DNA from: Acetobacter garciniae
Lineage (GTDB): Bacteria > Pseudomonadota > Alphaproteobacteria > Acetobacterales > Acetobacteraceae
Reading direction: 5' to 3'
Assembly: GCF_017377735.1 (NCBI RefSeq)
Contig: NZ_JAFVMH010000001.1
Span: 620,001 to 684,000, forward strand
Length of the DNA stretch: 64,000 bases
Part shown: in pieces, positions 1-8,420 of the stretch
How positions within the stretch are numbered: position 1 is the stretch's first letter
How the letters are laid out: each line of letters starts with the position of its first letter
Program-made: the position numbers and the translations under genes
The notes under the pieces: generated by a model
Seen by the model: only the letters and a program-made list of their open reading frames with translations
Told to the model about the DNA's origin: nothing
Databases searched by the model: none

Positions 1-1
1 G

Positions 2-448
2 CGCATTACCTTCGAATCCCTGCCACCCTTGCCGCAGGACCAGGTTCTGGCGATGCTGATTTTCGGCACCGATGCCCACTCCCTGTCCTCTACCCAGATG
101 GTCGAGATCGGCACGGCGGTGGCTACACTCACCGGCCTGACGCCGTTCGACCCCATGGGCACGTTGCGCAAGACCCTGCATCTGGACAGGCTGGCCATCA
201 GCGGCGGGTCCGGCGTGGGGAATGGCGGCACCAGCGTGGAGGCCGGCAAATACGTGATGAAAGGCGTGTATGTCGGGGCCAAGCAGGCCACGTCCGGTTC
301 GGGTACGCAGGCCCAGGTGCAGGTGGACCTGACCCGCCAGCTCAAGCTGAACACCACCGTGGGCACGGGCGGCACCGTAACCGGCTTTACAACCCCCGAA
401 AACGACCCCGGCAGCAGCGTGGGCCTGCTATGGCAGTATCGTTACTGA
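2..448 (+). CDS. tamB: Translocation and assembly module TamB, C-terminal fragment (5' end outside window)
   Basis: This is the C-terminal end of an open frame that enters from the left edge, about 148 residues. It contains the SLPPLPQDQVLAMLIFG stretch (residues about 6-22) typical of the TamB/DUF490 C-terminal domain, followed by alternating beta-strand sequence and a terminal aromatic, WQYRY. TamB is a long inner-membrane-anchored periplasmic protein that works with the Omp85-type protein TamA in outer-membrane biogenesis and lipid transport. Only the end is present, so anchor and length cannot be judged. A tamA gene would be expected just outside the left edge. The gene converges on xth, with 26 bases between the two stops. 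Confidence 0.8.
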   Translation, partial: RITFESLPPLPQDQVLAMLIFGTDAHSLSSTQMVEIGTAVATLTGLTPFDPMGTLRKTLHLDRLAISGGSGVGNGGTSVEAGKYVMKGVYVGAKQATSGSGTQAQVQVDLTRQLKLNTTVGTGGTVTGFTTPENDPGSSVGLLWQYRY

Positions 449-474
449 TGCCCGGGCCGTCTTGAAGCAGTCGC

Positions 475-1272
475 TCAGGGCGGGGACAGGTCGAGCATGA
501 CCGGCACATGATCGGAGGGAGAGGCCCAGTCGCGCGCTTCGCGGATGACCATCATGCCTGAAAGTTCGGGCACCAGGTCGGGTGTCACCCAGATATGGTC
601 GAGCCTGCGGCCCCGGTCGGATTTCTGCCAGTCGCGGTTGCGGTAGGACCACCAAGTGTAAAGTTTTTCCTCGGGCGGGACAAAGTGGCGCATGGCGTCC
701 ACAAAGCCGGTGTCGAGCAGCCGCCCCAGGCGCTGGGTTTCGGGCGGGGTGTGGCTGACGATCTTGAGCAGTTGCTTGTGGCTCCACACATCGTGTTCGA
801 GCGGGGCGATGTTGAGATCGCCCACCAGCACGGTGCGGGCAGAACTGCGCGCGCTGAACCAGTCGGTTATTTCATCCACGAAGGCGAGCTTGTGCGCGAA
901 TTTGGGGTTGATGTCGGGATCGGGTTCATCGCCCCCGGCGGGAATGTAGAAATCATGCACTTCCACGCTGCCTTGCGGGGTATGGACCATGGCCGCGACA
1001 TGGCGGCAATCTTCCTTGTCGCACCAGTCGGGCATGTCGGGCAGGGGCTCAAGCGGATGGCGTGACAGGATGGCAACGCCATTATACCCCTTCATGCCCC
1101 TGTAATGCAGGTGCTCATAGCCCAGTTCGCGCAGGGCCTCGGCCGGAAAGAGCGGGTCGGGAACCTTGGTTTCCTGCAGGCATACCACGTCGGGCAGGAG
1201 GTGCGTGGTCAATTTTTCCAGCAACGGCAGGCGCAGCCGGAGTGAGTTGATGTTCCAGGTCACAAGTCGCAT
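475..1272 (-). CDS. xth: Exodeoxyribonuclease III (AP endonuclease)
   Basis: A 265-residue member of the endonuclease/exonuclease/phosphatase superfamily that nicks DNA at abasic sites in base-excision repair. Metal and catalytic motifs are in order: NIN near the N-terminus, LQETK (metal-binding Glu), YNGVA, GDLNIAP (Asp/Asn pair), RLDHIW and a final SPSDHVP with the catalytic Asp-His. The start is placed at the ATG giving MRLVTWNINS, which matches the family N-terminus (E. coli MKFVSFNING). An ATG four codons earlier (1284) is possible. The frame stays open further upstream to 1407, but that extension has no family resemblance and runs towards the divergent dipeptidase gene. Confidence 0.9.
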   Translation of the reverse strand: MRLVTWNINSLRLRLPLLEKLTTHLLPDVVCLQETKVPDPLFPAEALRELGYEHLHYRGMKGYNGVAILSRHPLEPLPDMPDWCDKEDCRHVAAMVHTPQGSVEVHDFYIPAGGDEPDPDINPKFAHKLAFVDEITDWFSARSSARTVLVGDLNIAPLEHDVWSHKQLLKIVSHTPPETQRLGRLLDTGFVDAMRHFVPPEEKLYTWWSYRNRDWQKSDRGRRLDHIWVTPDLVPELSGMMVIREARDWASPSDHVPVMLDLSPP

Positions 1273-1416
1273 GGCTTCGGGCATGGCGCATCGGGGTTTG
1301 CAGGGCAAGCAAAAAGCGCGGATAACACAAAGGCGGGCATTCACGATGCTTGCAGTATGGACCCAGGCTTTGGGCCGTTTCCTTGCAATTTCAGCCAGCA
1401 GGGCCATTTTTCAGGC

Positions 1417-2502
1417 ATGACATCTTCGACCCCCGCCTTTGTGGCGCAATCCCGCCTTGAACCGGCCACCCCAGCGCCGCAGGATGCGCAGGCCCTGCAT
1501 CGCAGCCTGTTCACGCTCGACAGCCATATCGATATTCCCTGGCCGGACCAGGACGATGCCTTCACCCTGACAACGGGCCGGCATGTGGACCTGCCGAAAA
1601 TGCAGCGTGGCGGCATGTCGGCTGGCTGCTTCGTGGCCTATATCGGCCAGGGGCCCACCACGGCGGAAGGACACGTCCAGGCCCAGCAGCAATGCCTTGA
1701 GATGCTGGACGCCATCAACCGCATGCAGGGAGAGCGCAACGGAGTGAAAGCCCGCGTCTGCGCCACGGTGGCCGAAATCGAAGCGGCCCACGCCGCGGGG
1801 GCGATCGCGGTTATTCCCGCCGTGGAGAACGGTTACGGCATGGGGGAGGACGTGGCCATGCTGGCGCAGTTCCGTGCCCGGGGGGCCCGTTACGTGACCC
1901 TGACCCATAACGGGCACAACGCCCTGGCGGATGCCGCCATCCACCGCCCCAGCCTGGGGGACAGCCCGCACAGACATGGCGGCCTGTCAGCCCTGGGGCG
2001 TGAGGCGGTGGGCGAAATGAACAGGCTTGGCCTGCTGGTGGATGTCTCCCACGCGGCAAAAAGCAGCATGCTGGCGGCGGTGGAGGCTTCGGCAACGCCG
2101 GTAGTGGCAACGCATTCCTGCGTGCGGGCCCTGTGCGATCATCCGCGCAACCTGGATGATGAGCAACTGGATGCGCTTGGGGCCAGCGGCGGCGTGATCC
2201 AGATCACGGCCATGCCGGCTTTTCTCAAGCCCAAGCCAGAAGAAGGCAAGCGCACGGCTGGCGTTACCGATTTCGTGGACCATATCGATTATGTGGTGCG
2301 CCGGATCGGGGTGGAGCATGTGGGCATTTCCTCCGACTTCGATGGCGGGGGGGCGCTGGCCGACTGGCAGGATGCGACACAGGGCGTGAACCTGACGGCG
2401 GAGCTTTTGCGCCGGGGTTATGACAAAAGCGAAATTGCGGCGTTCTGGGGCGGGAATTTCCTGCGTCTGCTGGGACAGGCCGAACGCGTGGCGCAAAGCT
2501 GA
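1417..2502 (+). CDS. Membrane dipeptidase family (peptidase M19)
   Basis: A 361-residue zinc dipeptidase of the renal dipeptidase family. Metal ligands are visible in order: HxD in DSHIDIP, the bridging Glu in IPAVENG, His in VDVSHAA and His in VATHS. The substrate-side Asp is in ISSDFDGG, and the family signature LTHNGHN is also present. No signal peptide is evident, so a cytoplasmic enzyme is likely. Probable substrates are dipeptides, possibly with D-residues, but the exact one cannot be read from sequence. The start is the ATG giving MTSSTPAF. The frame is open 20 codons further upstream without conserved sequence. It is divergent from xth. Confidence 0.85.
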   Translation: MTSSTPAFVAQSRLEPATPAPQDAQALHRSLFTLDSHIDIPWPDQDDAFTLTTGRHVDLPKMQRGGMSAGCFVAYIGQGPTTAEGHVQAQQQCLEMLDAINRMQGERNGVKARVCATVAEIEAAHAAGAIAVIPAVENGYGMGEDVAMLAQFRARGARYVTLTHNGHNALADAAIHRPSLGDSPHRHGGLSALGREAVGEMNRLGLLVDVSHAAKSSMLAAVEASATPVVATHSCVRALCDHPRNLDDEQLDALGASGGVIQITAMPAFLKPKPEEGKRTAGVTDFVDHIDYVVRRIGVEHVGISSDFDGGGALADWQDATQGVNLTAELLRRGYDKSEIAAFWGGNFLRLLGQAERVAQS

Positions 2503-2631
2503 AACCGCGCGTCGGGAGAGAGAAGAGAACATGCAAAATTTGTCCACTTCTCTCTTGACTCCCTCTATTTTTCACAAAAAGTTCAAAAACGGCTTTCCCG
2601 AGGAATGGGGATTTAGAAGAAAATCTTTTTA

Positions 2632-2644
2632 AATCAGAACATTA
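2632..2644 (+). promoter_or_regulatory. Putative IHF binding site
   Basis: AATCAGAACATTA matches the IHF core consensus WATCAR-N4-TTR at every fixed position. It lies in the most AT-rich part of the uvrC upstream region, about 90 bases before the perfect DnaA box. The motif is degenerate, so chance occurrence is possible. The position inside the DnaA-box cluster is what gives it weight. Confidence 0.4.
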
Positions 2645-2730
2645 GTTCTTATGCTTAAAAAATGAGCATTCCGTTGAAAGAACCGAAAATCTGCGGTTTG
2701 TGCTGAGTCCGCCCCAGATGTTCCACAGAG

Positions 2731-2739
2731 TTATCCACA
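2731..2739 (+). promoter_or_regulatory. Perfect DnaA box
   Basis: TTATCCACA is the consensus high-affinity DnaA box. A near-box, TGTTCCACA, starts 12 bases upstream, and a minus-strand near-box (GGTGGATGA read on +) begins 14 bases downstream of its start. It sits 41 bases before the chosen uvrC start codon. In DNA of this GC content a perfect match in a given 64 kb is expected well below once by chance (rough hand estimate). Confidence 0.6.
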
Positions 2740-2779
2740 CAAACGGTGGATGAAAACCGGAGCCTTAAAAGAGCGCCTG

Positions 2780-4693
2780 ATGACAACTGAATATTCTGCA
2801 ACGGGCATGGCCCCCACCACGCAGGATCAGCCCCTTCCGGCACCCGTCAGGGGTGTGGATGCGATCCGCCATGCGTTGCAAACCATGCCGCTTTCACCGG
2901 GCGTGTACCGCATGCTGGGGCAGAAGGGGGAGGTGCTGTACGTCGGCAAGGCGCTTTCGCTGAAAAAACGGGTGACGTCCTACACGCAGGTCGCGCGCCT
3001 GCCCGAACGGCTGCGGCGCATGGTGTCGGAAACCGTGGCGATGGAGATCGTCACCACCCATACCGAGGCCGAGGCCCTGCTGCTTGAGGCCAATTACATC
3101 AAGCGCATGAAGCCGCGCTTCAACATCCTGCTGCGCGACGACAAGAGCTATCCGTGGATGATGCTGACCGACGGCCATCCCTTTCCCCAGATTGCCAAGC
3201 ACCGGGGCAAGGCCGAAAAAGGGGCTTCGCTGTGGGGGCCGTTTGCCTCGGCCTGGGCGGTCAACCAGACGCTGAACCTGATCCAGCGCGTCTTTCTGCT
3301 GCGTTCGTGCACGGATGCGGTGTTCAACAGCCGCAGCAGGCCGTGCCTGCTCTACCAGATCAAGCGCTGTTCCGGCCCCTGCGTGGACCGGATCGACCAG
3401 GCATCCTACGCCCATCTGGTGGAACAGGCGCGCGACTTCCTGTCCGGCAAGGACACGGCCCTGCGCGACACGCTGGGCCGTGAAATGAACGAGGCGGCCG
3501 AAGCGCTTGATTTTGAACGCGCTGCCGTCCTGCGCGACCGGATCAGGGCGCTGGCCCAGATGCAGGAATCCAGCGTGATCAACCCCGCCTCGCTCCAGGA
3601 TGCGGATGTGATGGGGTTCTGGCAGGAAGGCGGGCAGGTCTGTATCCAGGTGTTCTTCATTCGCGGCGGCCGCAACAATGGCAGCCGCTCGTTTTTCCCC
3701 GCCCATACGCAGGACGAAGCGCCCGGCGATATCCTGGGTGCGTTCATCGCGCAGTTCTACGATGACAAGCCCATTCCTGCGCAGATCCTGGTCAATCTCG
3801 ACCTGCCCGAACAGGCTTTGCTGGCAGAAGCGCTGAGCCTGCACAAAGGCCGCAAGGTCGAGATCCTGAACCCCCAGCGCGGGGAGAAAAAACACGTGCT
3901 GGACCATGCCGTCACCAATGCGCGCGATGCGCTCAAGCGCCGGCTGGCGGAAACGGCGGGGCAGGCGCGCCTGCTTGAAGGCGTGGCGCAGGTGCTGGGG
4001 CTCGACAACCCGCCCGAACGGATCGAGGTCTACGATAACAGCCATATCCAGGGGGCCCATGCGTATGGCGTGATGATCGTTGCCGGGGCCGAAGGCTTCA
4101 ACCGCAAGGCCTACCGCAAGTTCCGCATCAAGGGCCCGGTCACCCCGGGCGATGATTTTGCCATGATGCGCGAAGTGCTGGAACGCCGGTTCGGCCGTGC
4201 CCTGAAGGAGGCGGAGGAGGGCGATACCTCGAACTGGCCCGACGTGCTGCTGATCGATGGTGGTGCTGGCCAGTATTCGGCGGTGCGCGGCGTGCTGGAC
4301 GATCTGGGGGTGAGCGGGGTCAAGCTGGTGGGCATTGCCAAGGGCCCCGACCGCGACGCGGGACGGGAATGGTTCCACACGGGCGAGGGTGAGCCGTTCC
4401 AGCTCGATATGCGCGACCCGGTCCTGTACTATCTCCAGCGCCTGCGGGACGAGGCCCATCGTTTCGCCATCACCACCCACCGCGCGGGCCGGTCGAAAAC
4501 GCTCGTCACCTCCGAACTGGACGACATTCCCGGCGTGGGGCCCGCACGCAAGAAAATGCTGCTCAACACCTTCGGTTCGGCGCGCGCGGTCAAGCAGGCG
4601 GGGCTGGGGGAACTGGAAGCGGCACCGGGCATAAGCCACGAAATGGCGCGCGCGATCTACGGGCACTTCCACCCCGACTGGACGGCGGAATGA
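2780..4693 (+). CDS. uvrC: Excinuclease ABC subunit C
   Basis: A 637-residue nuclease subunit of the UvrABC nucleotide-excision-repair system that makes both incisions around a lesion. Domains in order: GIY-YIG nuclease near residues 35-125 (SPGVYRM, VLYVGKA, catalytic Glu in LLEANYIK); a Cys-containing segment ([16 protein letters not shown]); the UVR UvrB-binding motif ([15 protein letters not shown]); the RNase H-like nuclease ([16 protein letters not shown]); and a C-terminal helix-hairpin-helix pair (IPGVGPARK). The ATG at 2780 is preferred because AAAGAG lies about 8 bases upstream. An in-frame ATG at 2750 has no spaced ribosome-binding site. The gene is followed by pgsA and moaDE, an order conserved in Alphaproteobacteria. 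Confidence 0.95.
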   Translation: MTTEYSATGMAPTTQDQPLPAPVRGVDAIRHALQTMPLSPGVYRMLGQKGEVLYVGKALSLKKRVTSYTQVARLPERLRRMVSETVAMEIVTTHTEAEALLLEANYIKRMKPRFNILLRDDKSYPWMMLTDGHPFPQIAKHRGKAEKGASLWGPFASAWAVNQTLNLIQRVFLLRSCTDAVFNSRSRPCLLYQIKRCSGPCVDRIDQASYAHLVEQARDFLSGKDTALRDTLGREMNEAAEALDFERAAVLRDRIRALAQMQESSVINPASLQDADVMGFWQEGGQVCIQVFFIRGGRNNGSRSFFPAHTQDEAPGDILGAFIAQFYDDKPIPAQILVNLDLPEQALLAEALSLHKGRKVEILNPQRGEKKHVLDHAVTNARDALKRRLAETAGQARLLEGVAQVLGLDNPPERIEVYDNSHIQGAHAYGVMIVAGAEGFNRKAYRKFRIKGPVTPGDDFAMMREVLERRFGRALKEAEEGDTSNWPDVLLIDGGAGQYSAVRGVLDDLGVSGVKLVGIAKGPDRDAGREWFHTGEGEPFQLDMRDPVLYYLQRLRDEAHRFAITTHRAGRSKTLVTSELDDIPGVGPARKKMLLNTFGSARAVKQAGLGELEAAPGISHEMARAIYGHFHPDWTAE

Positions 4694-4823
4694 GAATGCA
4701 CCCATGCCCGGTTGCGCATCGGCGCGGGAATGGAGCGGAATTATGAAATTAAGAAAAAACTGACAGGTTTGCGATAGGACTAGCCATTCCAGCCAGCGGG
4801 GAAATGCGCTACCATTGCATACG

Positions 4824-5393
4824 ATGTTGACAGACCTGCCAAATGTCCTGACCTTGTCGCGTATCGTGGCAATTCCCATTGTGGTGGGGTTTGCCGCCTG
4901 CGGCACGCCCCTGGCCGACGCCACGGCCTGCCTGCTGTTCATTCTCGCGGGTATTACGGATTATTTCGACGGCAAGCTGGCGCGTTCGCGCCATCAGCTT
5001 TCCGATTTCGGGCGCATGTTCGACTCGATTGCCGACAAGCTTCTGGTGGGGGCCTGCCTTATGGTGCTGGCCGGTTACACGCGCCTGCCTTACCAGAGCC
5101 TGTGGCCCGCCATCGTCATTCTCTGCCGCGAAATCCTTGTTTCGGGCATGCGCGAATACCTGGCCGAACGGCACGCCATGCTGCCGGTGACACGGCTTGC
5201 CAAATGGAAAACCGGTTTTCAGATGACGGCCATCGGCTTCCTGCTCGCGGGGGATGGCACGGGGGTGCTTTTGGGGGCACCCTGGCTGCATGTGGCCCTG
5301 ATAGGGGCCGTTCTGCTATGGATCGCAGCCGTCCTGACCCTGATTACCGGCTGGGATTATCTGACCACGGGTTTGCGCCATGTGGACCTGTAG
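4824..5393 (+). CDS. pgsA: CDP-diacylglycerol-glycerol-3-phosphate 3-phosphatidyltransferase
   Basis: A 189-residue integral membrane enzyme that makes phosphatidylglycerol phosphate from CDP-diacylglycerol, the committed step to phosphatidylglycerol and cardiolipin. The CDP-alcohol phosphotransferase signature DGxxARxxxxxxxxGxxxDxxxD is complete in DGKLARSRHQLSDFGRMFDS. Four to five hydrophobic segments are visible. The ATG at 4824 gives MLTDLPNVLTLSR, a typical family N-terminus. A TTG three codons earlier is also in frame. It follows uvrC after a 130-base gap, so the two may be co-transcribed. Confidence 0.93.
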   Translation: MLTDLPNVLTLSRIVAIPIVVGFAACGTPLADATACLLFILAGITDYFDGKLARSRHQLSDFGRMFDSIADKLLVGACLMVLAGYTRLPYQSLWPAIVILCREILVSGMREYLAERHAMLPVTRLAKWKTGFQMTAIGFLLAGDGTGVLLGAPWLHVALIGAVLLWIAAVLTLITGWDYLTTGLRHVDL

Positions 5394-5515
5394 GGGCGTC
5401 CTGCCCGGGTAATGCGTCCCTGATCGAGGCGTCAGGGCCAACTGGCGCGGCACCGTCCGCACTGCGTGACGGCCGGTGTGCGTAAGCGTGAACGCACGAA
5501 CAAGCGGAGTGAGGT

Positions 5516-6034
5516 ATGCGCAAGGCCGCCCTTCTGGGTTTGAGCGTGTTGGTGGGCGGATGTTCGGGTTTTGGCAAATTCCTGTCTGACACGGTCACCT
5601 TGCCTGGTGATAACCCGAATACGCCAAGCGGGTCCGACCTGAACATGCGGCGGGTGCGGGGGTTTTTCGTTGCTGAACCGCCCGTGCTGCCGCAGGCGGG
5701 CAATGTCTGGCCCGGTCCGCCCCCGCCGCTGCCTTCGCTGGCCGATGTGGCCCGCCAGCGCGGCACAGCGCCGCTGGAAAATCAGCCCCAGATGTCCGAC
5801 GGGCAGGAAATCAGCATCGGCCGGCAGGAAAAAGCCGGTAACGCCCCCATGGGCAGCGGCCCCTTGCCACTGCCCAATCCCGTCTATCACGAAACGATCA
5901 AGAATACGGATACAGGCAGCCAGTCAGGCCCCGCCACGATCGAAATCCCCAATGGCGATGGCACGGTCACCATTATCGCGCCGGATGGTTCGATCAGCAC
6001 CCGCGGGCAGGCCCGGACTGCCGCGCCGCACTAG
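5516..6034 (+). CDS. Uncharacterised lipoprotein
   Basis: A 172-residue protein starting MRKAALLGLSVLVGGCSG. The short hydrophobic N-terminus ends in lipobox LVGGC with the lipidated Cys at residue 16, so export and lipid anchoring are expected. The mature part is rich in Pro, Gly and Asn (for example GPPPPLP) and looks largely disordered. It ends in a small strand-like segment, TVTIIAPDGS. I do not recognise the family and assign no function. It sits between pgsA and moaD, inside a gene order that usually lacks it in other Alphaproteobacteria. GGAG lies about 7 bases before the start. Confidence 0.7.
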   Translation: MRKAALLGLSVLVGGCSGFGKFLSDTVTLPGDNPNTPSGSDLNMRRVRGFFVAEPPVLPQAGNVWPGPPPPLPSLADVARQRGTAPLENQPQMSDGQEISIGRQEKAGNAPMGSGPLPLPNPVYHETIKNTDTGSQSGPATIEIPNGDGTVTIIAPDGSISTRGQARTAAPH

Positions 6035-6146
6035 GTGCCGCGGCTGACTTCATGCATCCCGGCCGGGGCGGAATGATATGGCAGTGGACGGCACCCGGCC
6101 TTATGGCGCATATCCGCCCGGTAGCGAGACGGAACAGGTCGGGATC

Positions 6147-6410
6147 ATGACAAGCACGGTAACTATCCTGTATTTCGCCGCCCTGCGCGAGCAGATCGGC
6201 CGGGAAAGCCAGGTGGCCACCCTTCCCGCAGGCGGCATGACCGTTACTGCCCTGCTGGCACAGCTTGGGCAGCAGGACCCGCGCGTGGCCGGTGCGTTCG
6301 CGGCGGAACCACGGCTGCGCGTGGCCATCAACCAGACATTGGGCGGGTTGGAACAGATCGTGCGGCCCGGGGACGAAGTGGCGGTTTTTCCGCCCATGAC
6401 CGGGGGATGA
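6147..6410 (+). CDS. moaD: Molybdopterin synthase sulfur carrier subunit
   Basis: An 87-residue ubiquitin-fold protein that carries thiocarboxylate sulfur on its C-terminal glycine and donates it to MoaE to form molybdopterin. The N-terminal strand VTILYFAALREQ, the segment RVAINQ, and GDEVAVFPPMTGG ending in the essential Gly-Gly are all present. The ATG giving MTSTVTILYF fits the family length of about 80-90. An in-frame ATG at 6078 would add 23 unconserved residues. Its stop overlaps the moaE start (ATGA), so the two subunits are translationally coupled. Confidence 0.92.
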   Translation: MTSTVTILYFAALREQIGRESQVATLPAGGMTVTALLAQLGQQDPRVAGAFAAEPRLRVAINQTLGGLEQIVRPGDEVAVFPPMTGG

Positions 6411-6961
6411 TATCCATGAGCGTGCCAGGGGCGGGCGTGCCAAAGGTGGGCAGCCCGGAGATGGGCAGCCCCGAGTTGGACAGCCTTGGGGCGGGCATCC
6501 ACGTAGCCGTGCAGGAAGCCCCTTTCGATACCGCCAGCGAGATCGCGCGTCTTTCTGCCCTTTCGGATCGGACAGGCGGGGTAGGGCTGTTTTTCGGCCA
6601 GGTGCGCGGCGGCAACGGCCTGGTCAGCCTGACGTTGGAGCATTATCCCGGCATGACGGAAAAAATCCTTCACGCCCTGGCGCATGAGGCAGTCCAGCGC
6701 TTCGGCCTGCTCGGCTGCACGCTGATCCATCGCGTGGGAACATTGCGGGTGGGGGAAGCCATTGTGTTCGTGGGCGCCAGCGCGGCCCATCGCGGTGCGG
6801 CATTGGACGCAACGGCCTTCCTGATAGACCGGCTCAAGACCGGCGCACCGTTCTGGAAAAAGGAAGAATTCGCTGACGGTCACGCATCCTGGGTCGCCGC
6901 GCGGGAAGAGGACGAACACGCCGCCCGTGCCTGGTCACAGGACACGCCACCACCCGCCTGA
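6407..6961 (+). CDS. moaE: Molybdopterin synthase catalytic subunit
   Basis: A 184-residue large subunit of molybdopterin synthase, which converts cyclic pyranopterin monophosphate to molybdopterin using sulfur from MoaD. Core motifs are GGVGLFFGQVR, LTLEHYPGMTEK, a central IHRVG, and the active-site Lys motif APFWKKE near residue 145. The first 30 residues are an extension unlike other MoaE proteins: three five-residue units (VGSPE, MGSPE, LDSLG) encoded by a 15-base tandem repeat at 6446-6490. The ATG overlaps the moaD stop. A second in-frame ATG at 6416 is possible. Confidence 0.92.
   Translation: MISMSVPGAGVPKVGSPEMGSPELDSLGAGIHVAVQEAPFDTASEIARLSALSDRTGGVGLFFGQVRGGNGLVSLTLEHYPGMTEKILHALAHEAVQRFGLLGCTLIHRVGTLRVGEAIVFVGASAAHRGAALDATAFLIDRLKTGAPFWKKEEFADGHASWVAAREEDEHAARAWSQDTPPPA
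6446..6490 (+). repeat. 15-base tandem repeat (3 units) in the 5' end of moaE
   Basis: Three diverged 15-base units encode VGSPE-MGSPE-LDSLG. The first two units are the closest to each other and the third has drifted. Being a multiple of three, unit gain or loss would keep frame and only change the length of the N-terminal extension ahead of the MoaE fold. Confidence 0.75.
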
Positions 6962-7024
6962 AAGGGGCCGGGTTCCAGCCCCACCCTTGTGGCGGGCGAT
7001 TGCGGCAGGTTTCCCTTTGGGCGT

Positions 7025-8293
7025 TCAGCCGCCCAGCACCGTGCGGATTGCCCCGGTCAGCTTGTGCAGTTCTGCCTCCGAAATCGTGAAGGCGGGGGTC
7101 AGGTAGATGATATTGCGGAAGGGACGGATCCACACGCCCTGGGCAATAAAGCGCTGACGCAACGCCTCGGGGTCCGTGATGGCCTGCATTTCCACAACGC
7201 CTATGGCGCCCAGGGTACGTACATCCACCACGCCTGGCAGGCTGCGGCAGGGTTCAAGCTGCTCGGTCAGGACGGCGTTGATGGCCGCCACCTGTTGCAG
7301 CCGGGGCTGGCTTTCGAACAGGTCGAGCGAGGCATTGGCGCAGGCACAGGCCAGCGGATTGGCCATGAAGGTGGGCCCGTGCATCAGCGCGTGTTCGGGG
7401 TTGTCTGACAAAAACGCCTCGAACACATGCCTGCGTGCGATCGTTGCCGCCAGCGCCATGGTACCCCCGGTCAGCGCTTTTGAAAGGGCGACGATATCGG
7501 GCACGATTCCGGCCTGTTCACAGGCGAAAAACGTGCCCGTGCGGCCAAAGCCCGTAAAAATTTCATCCACGATCAGCAGGATGTCGTAGCGGTCGGCGGC
7601 GGCGCGCAGAATGCGCAGGACTTCGGGCGCGTGGAACAGCATGCCGCCCGCCCCCTGCACCAGGGGTTCGACAAGAATGGCGGCCAGTTCATGGGCGTGG
7701 CGTTCCAGCAGGGCGTGAAATTCCCTGCTGCTGGCCTCGTCCTGCGGCAGCGGGGCAATGACCTGGCGTGCCAGCGCGCTGCCATAGAGATGGTGCATGC
7801 CTTCTTCGGGGTCGCATATGGCCATGGTGCCCAGCGTGTCACCATGATAGCCGCCCTTGAAGGCCAGCATGCGGGTCCGCCCCGTTTCCCCTTTGTTCAG
7901 CCGGTACTGAATGGCCATTTTCATGGCGACTTCGACGGCGACAGATCCCGAATCCGAAAAAAACACCCGCTCCAGGTCCCCGGGCAGCCGGGCGCACAGG
8001 CGTTGCGCCAGTGTCAAGGCCGGTTCATGCACCATGCCGCCGAACATGACATGCGGCATGGTGGCAAGCTGGGCGGTGGCCACTTCGCGGATATGCGGGT
8101 GATTATAGCCGTGGCAGGCCGTCCACCACGCGGCGACCCCATCCACAAGTTCACGCCCGTCAGCCAGCGTGATCCGGCTGCCCTGTGTCCGCACGGCGGC
8201 AAGCGGGGGGGAGGCTGTCTGCATCTGGCTGTACGGTAGCCAGATATGCCCGCACCCTTGCTGGTACCATGCGGGCAGGGGGGAGGTGGTCAT
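7025..8293 (-). CDS. bioA: Adenosylmethionine-8-amino-7-oxononanoate aminotransferase
   Basis: A 422-residue class III PLP aminotransferase that converts 8-amino-7-oxononanoate to 7,8-diaminopelargonate, normally with S-adenosylmethionine as amino donor. The N-terminal IWLPYSQM and DGVAAWWTACHGY are BioA signatures. SDSGSVAVEVAMKMA, VDEIFTGFGRTG and the PLP lysine in LSKALTGG (Lys272) follow. The gene is divergent from bioF across a 127-base shared control region. Position and sequence both support a biotin role rather than another class III aminotransferase. Confidence 0.95.
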   Translation of the reverse strand: MTTSPLPAWYQQGCGHIWLPYSQMQTASPPLAAVRTQGSRITLADGRELVDGVAAWWTACHGYNHPHIREVATAQLATMPHVMFGGMVHEPALTLAQRLCARLPGDLERVFFSDSGSVAVEVAMKMAIQYRLNKGETGRTRMLAFKGGYHGDTLGTMAICDPEEGMHHLYGSALARQVIAPLPQDEASSREFHALLERHAHELAAILVEPLVQGAGGMLFHAPEVLRILRAAADRYDILLIVDEIFTGFGRTGTFFACEQAGIVPDIVALSKALTGGTMALAATIARRHVFEAFLSDNPEHALMHGPTFMANPLACACANASLDLFESQPRLQQVAAINAVLTEQLEPCRSLPGVVDVRTLGAIGVVEMQAITDPEALRQRFIAQGVWIRPFRNIIYLTPAFTISEAELHKLTGAIRTVLGG

Positions 8294-8420
8294 GGCTGCT
8301 CTCTTCTATGCGTTAAAGGGGCCGGAAGGGGGTTGGAAAGGGGACGTTGCTGCGGGCAGGGTGGTGCGGACGCACCGGGGTGATTGACCTTGGGCGTGGG
8401 CTCCGGCACCAAGTCGGGTC
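8294..8420. promoter_or_regulatory. Divergent control region between bioA and bioF
   Basis: This 127-base gap must contain the promoters for both arms of the biotin cluster. I looked for the alphaproteobacterial BioR operator (TTATNNATAA) and for a BirA-type palindrome and saw neither. No clear -35/-10 pair stands out. Confidence 0.4.

Larger units (their letters stand above)
2503..2779. other. AT-rich intergenic region with DnaA-box cluster and IHF-like site (origin-like or DnaA-responsive)
   Basis: This 277-base gap is far more AT-rich than the flanking genes between about 2530 and 2700. It contains one perfect DnaA box, TTATCCACA, at 2731-2739, and TTTTTCACA at 2568-2576, which fits the relaxed consensus TTWTNCACA. 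Two-mismatch sites lie at 2540-2548, 2719-2727 and, on the minus strand, 2745-2753. The 2719 and 2731 boxes start 12 bases apart. An IHF consensus match (AATCAGAACATTA) is at 2632-2644. This is the layout expected of a replication origin or a DnaA-controlled promoter for uvrC. No dnaA gene is in the window, so the role is inference. Confidence 0.45.

Noticed and set aside
2894-4942. Open frame of 682 codons on the minus strand opposite uvrC
   Set aside because: It is a GC-rich shadow of the uvrC coding frame, with composition rich in Arg, His and Gln and no domain. uvrC itself is fully conserved.
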